The notes under the pieces were generated by a model. That model ran no database searches and was not told the DNA's origin. It was given only the letters and a program-made list of their open reading frames with translations. The translations under genes and the position numbers were made by a program. Positions 43,400 to 51,885 of a stretch of DNA of 59,105 nucleotides are shown here, piece by piece (position 1 is the stretch's first letter; every line of letters starts with the position of its first letter). This DNA comes from Leptolyngbya sp. FACHB-60 (GTDB lineage Bacteria > Cyanobacteriota > Cyanobacteriia > Phormidesmidales > Phormidesmidaceae), in contig NZ_JACJOX010000009.1 of NCBI RefSeq assembly GCF_014695775.1, positions 1 to 59,105 of the forward strand. Reading direction: 5' to 3'.

Positions 43400-43915
43400 A
43401 TGGCTTCAATTCTTGCGTGCCTTTTGGCGATCGCGTTGTGGGCTTTGCCAACTTTCTCAGCTTTTGCGATCGAAGCGCCTGCCCCTCAGTCCATAGGTGC
43501 GATTCCCGGCTTGTCAGAGGTATTTGCGGGAAAGACTCCTGAACTAGGAATTCAGGATGGCAAGCTGTTCCCCTGCCCATCAACGTCTAACTGTGTCGTT
43601 AGCCAGGGTGCTGACAAAGACCATGCGATTGCGCCGATTGCTTATACAGGTAGCCGGGAGGAAGCTCGTAAGCTACTGATTAGAGTTTTGGGGGTTGTGC
43701 CACGTACTGAGATTGCGACCCAGCAAGAGAACTACATCCGAGTTAAATCCACCAGCCGCATTATGGGGTTTGTAGACGATACCGAGTTCTACTTACCAGA
43801 GGATGAGCCAGTCATACACGTTAGAGGAGCAGCCCGATTAGGAGAATCTGATTTAGGCGTGAATAGACGGCGGTTGGAGCAGATCCGCTTCGCCTTGCAG
43901 GACTTGGGTGTTTAG
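43400..43915 (+). CDS. exported DUF1499 family protein
   Basis: The 171-residue protein has an N-terminal signal-like segment (ASILACLLAIALWALPTFSAFA) and then the DUF1499 layout: PGLSEVFAGKTPELGIQDGK, CPSTSNCVVSQGAD, and IKS-type strands with RSSRIMGFVDDTEFYL and RLGESDLGVNRRRLEQIR. The family occurs in cyanobacteria and chloroplasts; its role is not established. A GCGATCGC site is inside the gene. A truncated relative lies at 41121. Confidence 0.8.
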   Translation: MASILACLLAIALWALPTFSAFAIEAPAPQSIGAIPGLSEVFAGKTPELGIQDGKLFPCPSTSNCVVSQGADKDHAIAPIAYTGSREEARKLLIRVLGVVPRTEIATQQENYIRVKSTSRIMGFVDDTEFYLPEDEPVIHVRGAARLGESDLGVNRRRLEQIRFALQDLGV

Positions 43916-44103
43916 TCGGTCGTAGCCAGCGATCGCACCTCCCGCCATCTACTAAAACAATGCTCTGATGAAGTAACACGGGTCGCTCTATCGCGCTGCC
44001 TTTACCTGCGGCCAACTTATTGTTCCTAGTCCCCACCCTACGCTTACCCGAGGGTGCAGGGTATCAAATATTCTCGATATTTATCCCCAACAGATAATTC
44101 TCT

Positions 44104-44241
44104 CTAATTAGAGCAAATCACCATTTCATAGAGCCAGGCATCCTCTGTGTTGTTGGCAGTCTCAACTATTGCGATTGCATCTTCCAAAGTAGACCGTGCT
44201 TTCCCTACAACAACTTGTTGTGTAGTGAGATTGGGTAGCAT
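44104..44241 (-). CDS. very small hypothetical protein (45 residues)
   Basis: The frame MLPNLTTQQVVVGKARSTLEDAIA continues to WLYEMVICSN and has a GGGGAAAATT site before the ATG. The composition is protein-like, and the gene fills an otherwise empty interval, but no relative is known to me. A chance frame cannot be ruled out. Confidence 0.35.
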   Translation of the reverse strand: MLPNLTTQQVVVGKARSTLEDAIAIVETANNTEDAWLYEMVICSN

Positions 44242-44460
44242 AATTTTCCCCAAGTGGTGCTTTTTAGTGAATATCATCCCTAAATATGCGCATCACTAAA
44301 TCTGTGAGTAACTATAATCAGTGTAGGATAAATTAAATTCCTTCTAATTCTTTCTTAAGTCGTTGGATAGAGTAGAAGAAGTAGAGAACCAAATGATTCT
44401 AGAGTTTCTTTCTAGCAGTCATCGTGGATTTTGATGTGTACCCTATGGATGGTTTGAATT

Positions 44461-44853
44461 ATGGCAGTAAAAAGTAAGGAAGCCTTAACAGGCAAGCCCC
44501 TCCTGGCCAAGGTCAAAGAAAATGATGGCCTCTCTAAGCGGGAACTTGCTAAGGAATGTGGTTACTACACGGCTGGTAAAGAAGAGCAGACCCGTGTAAA
44601 CCTGGCTGAGTTTTATGATGCTCTCCTAGCGGCCAAGGGAATTCAGCTTGAACCAGAAAGTGGTAAGTCAGATGGTCGAGGCCGAGAACCGTCCTACACC
44701 CTAACGGTTCACAAGAATGGTCAGATTGTGATTGGCGCAGCCTATACCCAGGAAATGGGCCTTAAGACTGGAGATGAGTTCACGATTAAGTTGGGCTATA
44801 AGCACATTCACTTGAAGCAGCTGGACGCTGAAGGTAATGAAGATCAATCCTAA
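44461..44853 (+). CDS. cyanobacterial AbrB-type transcription regulator (cyAbrB)
   Basis: The 130-residue protein matches the cyAbrB layout: MAVKSKEALTGKPLLAKVKE, SKRELAKECGYYT and a central YDALLAAKGI, then a C-terminal AbrB-like domain, YTLTVHKNGQIVIGAAYTQEMGLKTGDEFTIKLGYKHIHLKQL. These proteins are global regulators of carbon and nitrogen genes in cyanobacteria. Unlike bacillar AbrB, the DNA-binding part is C-terminal. It is a single gene with its own terminator at 44889; this copy may be accessory since it lies near mobile genes. Confidence 0.8.
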   Translation: MAVKSKEALTGKPLLAKVKENDGLSKRELAKECGYYTAGKEEQTRVNLAEFYDALLAAKGIQLEPESGKSDGRGREPSYTLTVHKNGQIVIGAAYTQEMGLKTGDEFTIKLGYKHIHLKQLDAEGNEDQS

Positions 44854-44888
44854 CGAAATTGATTGACGAATTAAGCGTTCCAATTCCT

Positions 44889-44921
44889 ACCCTTTGGAAT
44901 TGATCTTTCAAAGGGTTTTTT
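44889..44921 (+). terminator. terminator of the cyAbrB gene
   Basis: ACCCTTTG and CAAAGGGT form a perfect 8-bp stem around a 12-base loop, and six Ts follow. Confidence 0.75.
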
Positions 44922-45079
44922 ATCACTAGGTCAACGCTAGCTGCTTAAAGAACTATTTAAATTGACTCGCGGTCACTCCGCAGACTGCTCCCATCCTATT
45001 GCCTGAGCCGATCTCCTCAATCTAACCGTGTCTGTACCCAAGTTTTGAGTCTAGAGTGTCCAGATTAAAATAACCGCTT

Positions 45080-45448
45080 ATGTACTTCCCCAGCGAACAT
45101 TCCCTGCAGAATTTCCTGTTTGTATTCTTCAAGGCGCATGGCTATGAGGCCGCTACAGAAGTTCAGGTTGGAGGCGGGAAAGCAGACTTGGTTACGCATA
45201 TTCACCTTATCGAGTGCAAACAGCTTCTCACTCGATCAAAATTATTTGAAGCTGCTGGACAGCTGACGACATACCTAAAAGCTCGCCCAGATAAGCTCCT
45301 TGTAATCGCAGGCCTCACACCAGCAAGCGGCGAGTATGAGGCTAAGCAGGCAGCTCAGCGGTTGGAGGACGTTGGGTATCTTGTGTGGTTTCTTGATGAA
45401 ATAGCGGATTTCAAAAGTTTCTATAAAAAGTGGTACGGCTTTTACTGA
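45080..45448 (+). CDS. stand-alone PD-(D/E)XK nuclease-fold protein
   Basis: The 122-residue protein has GGGKADLVTHIHLIECK, the D...E-x-K active site, then a helix with SKLFEAAGQLTTYL (Gln/Thr placement as in Mrr/Holliday-type nucleases) and VIAGL. It has no other domain. Such minimal proteins may be nucleases that act with partners, or remnants. It has its own upstream gap of about 160 bases that may hold a promoter. Confidence 0.6.
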   Translation: MYFPSEHSLQNFLFVFFKAHGYEAATEVQVGGGKADLVTHIHLIECKQLLTRSKLFEAAGQLTTYLKARPDKLLVIAGLTPASGEYEAKQAAQRLEDVGYLVWFLDEIADFKSFYKKWYGFY

Positions 45449-45542
45449 TTCAGGAGCAAGCTAGATTCAAAATTGCCCAGACACCTGAGTAGTTCAATCG
45501 ATAAGCTCTGGAGAAGTATTCTCTAGAGCTTTTTAATGACTA

Positions 45543-45818
45543 TCAGGCTGTTGCCAGACCACTTGCCGCCATCGCTAAACGAAGGAAGTCATAGGCAAAC
45601 TGCCTATCTTCTTCCTGCATGCTTTGAAGGCCAAAGTGAAGGCATAGCGACAAGCACACGTCAGCCATGACCAGGAAGATAGACTTCTGATTCTTTTCGA
45701 GCGTTTGAGTCTGCGCGGCATTTATTCCCTCAGCTGCCGAGAGGCGCTTTTCAAGGCTAACGAGTTGAGAGTATCTACAAAACCACATTTTTCGATTCCT
45801 GCTAAAATTGAAGGGCAT
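45543..45818 (-). CDS. hypothetical protein (91 residues)
   Basis: Helical: SLEKRLSAAEGINAAQTQTLEKN, then SIFLVMADVCLSLCLHFGL and EDRQFAYDFLRLAMAASGL. One stretch is hydrophobic but weak for a membrane segment. A start inside the first 13 residues is also possible, since MPFNFSRNRK looks weak. Not recognised. Confidence 0.35.
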   Translation of the reverse strand: MPFNFSRNRKMWFCRYSQLVSLEKRLSAAEGINAAQTQTLEKNQKSIFLVMADVCLSLCLHFGLQSMQEEDRQFAYDFLRLAMAASGLATA

Positions 45819-45830
45819 GTTAAAACTATG

Positions 45831-45855
45831 TCGCCCAGCTTCGGCTGGGCTTTCT
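45831..45855. terminator. hairpin with TTCG loop
   Basis: GCCCAGC and GCTGGGC pair perfectly around TTCG, followed by TTTCT. It sits just upstream of the gene at 45543 and could end plus-strand transcription or affect that gene's leader. Confidence 0.5.
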
Positions 45856-45951
45856 AATTCCTAGGCATATACAACCGTACAAAATAGGTTGACCAGACTC
45901 GTTTGGGTGCTTTTTGAGAGTTTAGGAGCATAATTTTTACATGTAAAGAGC

Positions 45952-46458
45952 ATGCATTTTAACTCAGCTAAATTCTACGATTTGAAACGCGAAATCAAAA
46001 GCTTTTCCCCTTGGGAGGGAGCTCTTCGTTGTTTCGAGGCTCGGCTTCCAGAATTAATCGCAAATCAGCCCATTGGTGGTTGCTGGAATTACCATCGAAA
46101 AGACGCAGATGGCTACAGTCTTTTCAACGTTTTAGGGAAAGATTTTAGGCTTCATCGATTGAGTTACACGTACTTCAATCAGCCGCTTTCGGGTGGCCAA
46201 TGGGTGCTCCACCGCTGCAATAACCCATCGTGCTGGAAACCCAACCACCTGTATGCGGGAAATGCTTCTGACAATGCGATTGATCGAGTTGCTGCCGGGA
46301 CTACTCGCGGCAAGTTGCCTGACAAAACTGTTTTTCTAATCAAGCGATTGATTAAGACTGGTTTGTCCAACGGGGCGATCGCTAAGCAGGCTGGAGTCAC
46401 CCCAGGGTGTGTATCCCACATCCGACTGGGTAAGCGCAGACGAGATATCGCTGCCTAA
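45952..46458 (+). CDS. HNH endonuclease with a C-terminal HTH (homing-type)
   Basis: The 168-residue protein has LGKDFRLHRLSYTYFN, WVLHRCNNPSCWKPNHLYAGNASDN (an HNH_3 nuclease core with His, Cys, Cys, Asn, His) and then a C-terminal HTH (LIKTGLSNGAIAKQAGVTPGCVSHIRLGKR) for site recognition. It resembles free-standing homing endonucleases of phages. It lies 62 bases upstream of a second HNH gene and close to a tRNA gene. No intron is apparent in the window. Confidence 0.8.
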   Translation: MHFNSAKFYDLKREIKSFSPWEGALRCFEARLPELIANQPIGGCWNYHRKDADGYSLFNVLGKDFRLHRLSYTYFNQPLSGGQWVLHRCNNPSCWKPNHLYAGNASDNAIDRVAAGTTRGKLPDKTVFLIKRLIKTGLSNGAIAKQAGVTPGCVSHIRLGKRRRDIAA

Positions 46459-46520
46459 ACCAAACCAAACAGCCGGGCCACCCCGACTTTTATTTTTATC
46501 TATCGAAACTATAGAAAATA

Positions 46521-47042
46521 ATGCGAATCTTCTTGAAACTTCAGAACCGCGACTATGGCGCGATTATCTCTCCTGAGGATGATGACCTCAACAGCAAGAA
46601 CTGGTACGAAACCGAGCGCGGCTACATACAACAATATTCGTCAAGCGGCATTATAAAACTGCATCGTTTAATTATGGAGCGCAAACTAGATCGAGCTCTG
46701 TGCCCCAACGAGATGGTCGATCACCGCAGCAGGATCACCCTCGACAACACCCGAGACAACCTACGGCTGGCCACACAAGCTCTTAACGAGGGAAACAAGG
46801 GAGTACGGCGAGACAACTCCTCTGGATATAAAGGAGTCAGCCTGATGGCGAACGGCAAGTTCAAAGCGACTATTACTGTCAGCGGCAAGTCTAAGCACCT
46901 TAAATGCTGGCCTACAGCATACGAAGCTGCACTAGCCTACGACCGAGCCGCCCGAGAGTGCTTTGGGGAGTTCGCGTTCGTTAACTTCCCCCGGAGGGGC
47001 GTGGTAGATTACCACCAGTGTTTACCACCAATTTCAGCATAA
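46521..47042 (+). CDS. HNH-AP2 homing endonuclease
   Basis: The 173-residue protein begins with a short basic domain, then HRLIMERKLDRALCPNEMVDHRSRITLDNTRDNLRLAT, an HNH core (MVDH, NTRDNLR). It ends with an AP2 DNA-binding domain: GYKGVSLMANGKFKATITVSGKSKHLKC and AYEAALAYDRAARECFGEFAFVNF. This fusion is well known in phages and cyanobacteria as a mobile endonuclease. The two HNH genes are adjacent and in the same orientation but not alike in sequence. Confidence 0.85.
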   Translation: MRIFLKLQNRDYGAIISPEDDDLNSKNWYETERGYIQQYSSSGIIKLHRLIMERKLDRALCPNEMVDHRSRITLDNTRDNLRLATQALNEGNKGVRRDNSSGYKGVSLMANGKFKATITVSGKSKHLKCWPTAYEAALAYDRAARECFGEFAFVNFPRRGVVDYHQCLPPISA

Positions 47043-47116
47043 GCGCAGCGTTCCACTAGCTCATTGCCATTTGAGCCAATGACCGCATGGTGAGCTGCAA
47101 GCTTGCAACCACAGTA

Positions 47117-47199
47117 CGGAGAGGGAGGGATTCGAACCCTCGGTCCTTGCGGACACCCGATTTCAAGTCGGGCGCATTCGACCACTCTGCCACCTCTCC
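47117..47199 (-). tRNA. tRNA-Ser (anticodon UGA)
   Basis: The minus strand starts GGAGAGGTGGCAGAG and has an anticodon loop CTTGAAA (anticodon TGA) between CCCGA and TCGGG. A long variable arm (TGTCCGCAAGGACC) is typical of tRNA-Ser, and the T arm is GAGGGTTCGAATCCCTC, followed by CCTCTCC and discriminator G. CCA is not encoded. It borders the accessory region; no repeat of its 3' end was seen. Confidence 0.95.
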
Positions 47200-47475
47200 A
47201 AGGGGAGATGACTACCAAACAGGTAGCCCTAACATCTGTTATATCACTCTGATGACAGACTTAAAGACCAATCTAGGTGCGTACGAGCGAGGGCAATTCT
47301 TACCTGCTGAGAGTGTGACAGACAATTCACAGGCACAAGGGAAGTCATGGAACGTTACTGCCTTCGTCAAAATACTTCGTATTGATATACATCATCTTTG
47401 GAGCCACAGGCCACCCCAATGCAAACTGCTATGGTTTGCTGGTGGCCATGCAATGTCGGCCTACTAATAAACGCT

Positions 47476-48129
47476 ATGAGTCAATCCATGTTCTCGACCT
47501 GGCCTGCTTCCATCAGCGCCCCCAAGGCCGCTGTTAAGCCCGAACAGCTGACTAGCACGGAACTGGTAGCCCTTTGCCAGCAACGGCTACGGCCCGAGCG
47601 AATGATGTTCGCCGAACTTCTGCGTCGTTACCAAGGCCATGTGGATAAGCTGCTCTACCACCTGGCACCCGATTGGGCCGATCGGGCGGATCTCGCCCAG
47701 GAGGTCTGGATTCGTGTCTACCGCAACATGCGCCGCCTGAATGACCCCGCCAAGTTCAAAGGCTGGCTGGGCCGCATTACCACCAACTTGTTTTACGACG
47801 AGCTGCGGCGGCGTAAGCGCAACCGCGCAACCCTCTCCCTCGATGCTCCCCTTGCCCTTGAGGATGGCAGTATCGACTGGGATGTACCCGCCAATGCTCC
47901 TGGTCCGGTCGACACTATGATGACCCAGGAATTCTACGACCAGCTGCATCGCGCCATTGCCGATCTGCCTGAGGTTTTTCGCACTACGATTGTGCTGCGT
48001 GAGATTCAGGGGCTGTCCTATGAGGAAATTGCCGAGATGACTGAGGTATCGCTGGGTACTGTTAAGTCTCGCATTGCCCGTGCTCGGCAGCGGTTGCAGA
48101 CCGATCTCCAGCCCTATTTAGGCCATTAG
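47476..48129 (+). CDS. ECF-type (group 4) sigma factor
   Basis: The 217-residue protein has a group 4 architecture: region 2 (FAELLRRYQGHVDKLLYHL, ADLAQEVWIRVYRNMRRL, FKGWLGRITTNLFYDELRRR) and region 4 (LPEVFRTTIVLREIQGLSYEEIAEMTEVSLGTVKSRIARARQRL). Start MSQSMFSTWP is preferred; an upstream in-frame start adds 26 poor residues. The gene is followed by a likely anti-sigma gene on the same strand, as in Synechocystis SigG. It is complete and may respond to envelope or redox stress; that is inference. Confidence 0.85.
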   Translation: MSQSMFSTWPASISAPKAAVKPEQLTSTELVALCQQRLRPERMMFAELLRRYQGHVDKLLYHLAPDWADRADLAQEVWIRVYRNMRRLNDPAKFKGWLGRITTNLFYDELRRRKRNRATLSLDAPLALEDGSIDWDVPANAPGPVDTMMTQEFYDQLHRAIADLPEVFRTTIVLREIQGLSYEEIAEMTEVSLGTVKSRIARARQRLQTDLQPYLGH

Positions 48130-48428
48130 AGGCAATGTATCCAGGGTGCTCTGCCAACCAACTTTACATTTTGTGCGATTGACGAAGCATTGGGAACCGA
48201 TCTGAAACAAGAACGCGTCCTTATAGCAATGCCTAAGCAAAAGCAGCAATCTCTATCTAGGGATATATATTTTGCTTGCTACAATTGCTCCTCGGAGGTT
48301 ACCGATTTTAAGGGGTTGGCATTATGATCAGTAGCGGCGGTAATAACTCGAATTTAGCGAATTGCTAGATTGGGTCGTTGCCTACCATGGTCGTTGTTTA
48401 GTTGCTTATTCCAGGTGTTGTTTTTGGT

Positions 48429-49001
48429 ATGGCTACTTTCCCCTATATGCCTAGCCAGGTTCAGCGTTCATCCTCCAGCGGTGCTACTTCAGATGAATCT
48501 TTGATGCCTACAGCGTCTTGTTGTCATGATTTAGATGCTACTAAGCGCGATCGCTTCGAGTTGCTAAGCGCCTACCTCGATGGTGAGGTTACGCCCGAAG
48601 AACGTCAGCAGGTTTTGTGTTGGCTTAAGCAGGACGACGGTGCCCGCACGCTATACAATCGCCTACTCACCCTCCGGCAAGGTCTACGCACCCAAAGCGT
48701 CTCCTCCGCCTGCGACCCAGAAGAGACTATCGCGGGTGTTTTTCACGGTCTCAACCACCGGCTCAGGATGGTTACAATGGCAGGCCTTGGAGTGGCTGCC
48801 ATTGGCGTGATCAATCTTTTATCTGGTGGGGCTGGGGTTGGCAATTCTTCCTGGCGCATGGCGACGAATGCTCACCCTGAGTCTTTAAAGATTGCTCTTG
48901 ATGAACCAGCTTTTCCGATTCCTGAGACATCGCCAGCTATGACTACCGACTTAGGTAGTCCTATAGAGGCTGGCGGTCTTCCCATTGATTCTGAGCTGTA
49001 G
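48429..49001 (+). CDS. putative anti-sigma factor
   Basis: The 190-residue protein has DRFELLSAYLDGEVTPEERQQVLCWLKQDD, the N-terminal anti-sigma pattern (LSAYLDGE...E), and then one hydrophobic segment, VTMAGLGVAAIGVINLLSG, that could be a membrane anchor. The C-terminus is Pro/Ser-rich. It lies 300 bases after the ECF sigma gene. A zinc-binding HxxxCxxC is not present, but many such proteins lack it. The upstream in-frame codons from 48402 do not look like protein, so MATFPYMP was chosen. Confidence 0.65.
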   Translation: MATFPYMPSQVQRSSSSGATSDESLMPTASCCHDLDATKRDRFELLSAYLDGEVTPEERQQVLCWLKQDDGARTLYNRLLTLRQGLRTQSVSSACDPEETIAGVFHGLNHRLRMVTMAGLGVAAIGVINLLSGGAGVGNSSWRMATNAHPESLKIALDEPAFPIPETSPAMTTDLGSPIEAGGLPIDSEL

Positions 49002-49039
49002 CTGCTTAAGCTGGTGTTTAGTTCAACTTGTTAAATCGT

Positions 49040-49078
49040 GAAACGGGTGGAGCCTCCTTGAGAGGTTCTACCCGTTTC
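49040..49078 (+). terminator. terminator after the anti-sigma gene
   Basis: AAACGGGTGGAGCCTC pairs with GAGAGGTTCTACCCGTTT over most of its length around a short loop. No long T run follows. It lies between the anti-sigma gene and convergent ndhO. Confidence 0.55.
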
Positions 49079-49127
49079 ATGTTGTGAACTTGATTGATGT
49101 GTTTGCTTTTGGCAGGTCAGGGTAGGC

Positions 49128-49346
49128 CTAAAACTTTTCTAGCTGGTCAAGGCGCAACCAGATGTTGGGGGTTGGCACCTCGCCAAACTTAACCAGGGCA
49201 TAGTCATCACTGGTTTCCAAAATTTCCCCTCGGGTTTCAAACAGGTAGGGTGGGAACCGCTTATCGCTAGCGGTAGCCTCTAGACTGCTTTCTAGTTTGT
49301 CGCGCAGGGCACGCACCAGGTCGCCACGCTTTAAAGTTGCTGCCAT
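49128..49346 (-). CDS. ndhO: NAD(P)H-quinone oxidoreductase subunit O
   Basis: The 72-residue protein MAATLKRGDLVRALRDKLES, then RFPPYLFETRGEI and EVPTPNIWLRLDQLEKF is typical of NdhO, a peripheral subunit of the cyanobacterial NDH-1 complex on the thylakoid membrane, involved in cyclic electron flow and respiration. An upstream in-frame start (49364) would add six residues not seen in the family. It is complete. It is followed by mutM on the same strand after about 100 bases upstream; the order is not a strict operon. Confidence 0.93.
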   Translation of the reverse strand: MAATLKRGDLVRALRDKLESSLEATASDKRFPPYLFETRGEILETSDDYALVKFGEVPTPNIWLRLDQLEKF

Positions 49347-49450
49347 AGATCTATTTGCTATCAACCTCAGCCTTACTGTACACGAAATTCACTGGGCACA
49401 GCGTCCTAGGATGCTCCTAGCGTTGGCCTCTTAGCGCTGAGCTGACCCCT

Positions 49451-50302
49451 CTAACGTTGGCACTGGGGGCAGTAGTGGGCCGATCGCCCGGCTAGCTTGA
49501 GTCGGCAGATGGGGGTAGCGCAGCGGCGACAGGGTTCGCCTTCGCGATCGTAGACCCAGGCAACGCCACCGTAATTGCCATTGATGCCATAGATGTCGCG
49601 GTAGTCGCTAAAGGTAGTGCCCCCTGACTCAATACTGGTGGTGAGCACTTCGCGAATGGCGTTGTGCAGCCGTTGGAGTTGCTGAGAGCTAACGCGATCG
49701 CTGAGAGTGAGTGGCCCAAGCCCGCTTAAAAATAGCGCCTCATCGGCGTAGATATTGCCAAGGCCCGCGACCAACCTCTGGTCGAGCAGGGCGTTTTTAA
49801 TAGGGCGATGACTGCGACTGAGACGCTGGCGCAGGTAAGCCAGTGAGAACCCTTCGCCAAACGGTTCAGGCCCGAGGGTCTGGAGGCCAGTCATAATGCT
49901 TTCGGGAGCAACCCCAGGGGGCACCCACCAGAGGCGGCCAAAGGTGCGCTGATCGACGTAGCGCAGCTCATGGTTGTCGCTGAGCCAGAGGCGGACCCGG
50001 CAGTGGGGCTGCACTGGGGTTTTTGGGTCGAGCCACAGCAGTTGCCCCGTCATCCGCAGATGCACCCCCAGGTAGCCGCCTGGGCTACCGTCAGCCTGGG
50101 TGAGCTGCCCCAGCAAATATTTTCCCCGGCGATGCCAGTCCGACAGGCTGGAGCCGGTAATGCCGGCTAAAAAGGCCGCTTCATTGTGGGCGGGATAAGC
50201 GATCGCGCGGGCCAGTAATACCTGCCCACCCTCCAGCCGATGCCCTGGCGTTACCCGTGCTAGACCGCGCCGTACGGTTTCAACTTCAGGTAATTCTGGC
50301 AA
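49451..50302 (-). CDS. mutM: formamidopyrimidine-DNA glycosylase (MutM/Fpg)
   Basis: This 283-residue enzyme removes oxidised purines such as 8-oxoguanine and cuts the abasic site. The N-terminus MPELPEVETVRRGL carries the catalytic Pro2 and Glu3 (after loss of Met). RRGKYLLGQL carries the conserved lysine. LLDQRLVAGLGNIYADEALF is the H2TH region. The C-terminus holds the zinc finger CRRC...CPQC. All elements are in place. It is a typical cyanobacterial housekeeping gene. Confidence 0.96.
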   Translation of the reverse strand: MPELPEVETVRRGLARVTPGHRLEGGQVLLARAIAYPAHNEAAFLAGITGSSLSDWHRRGKYLLGQLTQADGSPGGYLGVHLRMTGQLLWLDPKTPVQPHCRVRLWLSDNHELRYVDQRTFGRLWWVPPGVAPESIMTGLQTLGPEPFGEGFSLAYLRQRLSRSHRPIKNALLDQRLVAGLGNIYADEALFLSGLGPLTLSDRVSSQQLQRLHNAIREVLTTSIESGGTTFSDYRDIYGINGNYGGVAWVYDREGEPCRRCATPICRLKLAGRSAHYCPQCQR

Positions 50303-50386
50303 AGCTTAACCTTGGGCCGCTGCCCCCTTACAGTGTGTTCCTGAACTATAGCAATCGTGGGGAATGCGCATACAGAAACGATCCCA

Positions 50387-50424
50387 ATAATTAAGGCCCA
50401 TGCCGAAGCACGGGCCTTAATTAT
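50387..50424. terminator. perfect 13-bp hairpin between psaE and mutM
   Basis: ATAATTAAGGCCC at 50387-50399 pairs exactly with GGGCCTTAATTAT at 50412-50424 around a 12-base loop. It follows psaE on the minus strand. No T tract follows, but the stem is strong enough to end or protect the transcript. Confidence 0.5.
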
Positions 50425-50505
50425 CATCGACAACGCTAGTCGAACTCCTATGGTCCCTGGCAGAGCACTGAAGGCAGCTTTCGGTCAGGGCTAGAGGGCG
50501 ATCGC

Positions 50506-50724
50506 CTAGCTAGCGGCTTTCTTAGCGGCCTTGGGGGCCTCAACCTCTTGAAGCTCAGCCAGCGCGAAGTTGTTGGTGTTAATGCCGGCGTAATTGACAT
50601 TATTAAAACGCACTACCGCGGGGTATTTGATGCCGCTTTGGTCGATGGTGGCAACGGTGCCGACTTCCCGGAACCAGTAGGACTCTTTGCGGAGAATGCG
50701 AACCTTAGAACCACGTTGAACCAT
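50506..50724 (-). CDS. psaE: photosystem I subunit PsaE
   Basis: The 72-residue protein [58 protein letters not shown] is the SH3-like PsaE fold on the stromal side of photosystem I, needed for ferredoxin docking. The C-terminal Ala/Lys tail is usual. The chosen start drops eight residues that are not part of the family. A single copy, as expected. Confidence 0.96.
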   Translation of the reverse strand: MVQRGSKVRILRKESYWFREVGTVATIDQSGIKYPAVVRFNNVNYAGINTNNFALAELQEVEAPKAAKKAAS

Positions 50725-51093
50725 GAACAATGCCCTCTTGAAAATCAATATTAATGGCAGCTTGCCCAGGCCAAACCCCAGCCCAGACTCATTGCAAAAA
50801 GCCGTGGCTAAGCTTGGATAGGGGGTTATTCCATGTCCACCAGATTACTACGAGTCTTTAGCTCCATGGCACCAGAGGGTTTAAGTTTTATTGCAGCCCT
50901 GAAAATAGGATCCACAAAGATCAAGGAAGCTTGTGGGACAATCGGTTTACAGTCAATGCAGGTGCCCTCTAGACTGCTGAGAGGACAAAAAGATGCTGAG
51001 GCGATCGCCCTAATTCTTTCAGCCATAATTTTGTTTACATTTCGCAATATAAGGGCATAGTAGAAATATCACCCTGCGGGAGATTTGCTCAGC
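50725..51093. other. intergenic region upstream of psaE and the Pap-like cluster
   Basis: This stretch of about 370 bases separates divergent psaE and the phycobilisome-fold gene. Opposed short frames on both strands have no ribosome site and look like chance. It must hold the psaE promoter and probably that of the downstream cluster. Confidence 0.4.
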
Positions 51094-51570
51094 ATGCTCA
51101 CTAAAGTCCAAACTTTGGTACAAGCCACCGATGGTCGCTACGCCTCTGACCAAGAGCTGATGTTTTTTCAGCAGTATCTGGGCTCCGTTAGCACCCGGCT
51201 ACGAGCCTACCAAAAAATTCAGGTGGCCGAGCAGCAGATTATCAACCAAGTCCTGACTCGGCTTAAGGTTCAAAAGCCCGACATCTTTCTAGTCGGTGGT
51301 CAAGATTTAGCCGCCAAGTGGCAGCGAGACACAGTGCGAGTGCTGCGCTACAGCGCCACGGCCCTGCTGCTTGACGATTCAGAACGGCTTAAAGACACCC
51401 TCCTGATGTGGTTCCAATCGATCATGCGAGCCTTTAGTGCCCAGGAAAGCTGCAACCTCACCTACACCGTCATGCAAGAGGTGATGACCCAGCATCTCAA
51501 TACTGAAGAGCTGAGACTATTTTTGCCCATCCTAGAGTTGAGTCGGACAATCTTGGGCGGGTCTATTTAG
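51094..51570 (+). CDS. phycobilisome-fold protein, Pap-like cluster (first copy)
   Basis: The 158-residue protein MLTKVQTLVQATDGRYASDQELMFFQQYLGSVSTRLRAY...AKWQRDTVRVLRYSATALLLDDSERLKD has the helix order of the phycobilisome (globin-like) family but no obvious bilin-binding cysteine in the usual place. Known relatives in cyanobacteria sit beside V4R proteins in the operon related to photosystem II assembly (Synechocystis slr0144-slr0152). A second such protein lies at 52946. A chromophore-free structural or chaperone role is inferred. Confidence 0.6.
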   Translation: MLTKVQTLVQATDGRYASDQELMFFQQYLGSVSTRLRAYQKIQVAEQQIINQVLTRLKVQKPDIFLVGGQDLAAKWQRDTVRVLRYSATALLLDDSERLKDTLLMWFQSIMRAFSAQESCNLTYTVMQEVMTQHLNTEELRLFLPILELSRTILGGSI

Positions 51571-51879
51571 CCCAGCCGAAATCAAGGCGAGCCAAAAGCA
51601 TTCTAGAGCCGTGGCATCAACCGATGGCCTCATTGCCTCATACAGTAGCGCCCAGGCTGCCATCCGCAGCGGTCTGGGATTTAGTGCTTGGAGATAATTA
51701 CTACGTTTTGTGTCGTGACAGGAGAGCGTAGGTAAGCGACAATGCTTTATCCCTAGCAGTTTGAGCTTTGGGCCACCAGGTTAACAATGGTGCGATCGCG
51801 CCCCATCACTGTTAATTTTGCGTTGGCTTGGGCACATTACAGCTATCACTGAAAACAGTCTTACAGGCCTGTTCGATAT
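51571..51879. other. intergenic interval inside the Pap-like cluster
   Basis: Roughly 310 bases between the first phycobilisome-fold gene and the first V4R gene. No gene is seen. It may contain a promoter for the V4R genes. Confidence 0.4.
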
Positions 51880-51885
51880 ATGGTT

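Noticed and set aside
47117..47199. Integration of the replicon-like region into tRNA-Ser
   Set aside because: No copy of the tRNA 3' end was found at the left border and no integrase gene is present, so this remains only a positional idea.
50826..51060. Opposed frames of about 75 codons between psaE and the Pap-like cluster
   Set aside because: Both overlap almost fully, lack ribosome sites and resemble no protein family; the region is more likely promoter.
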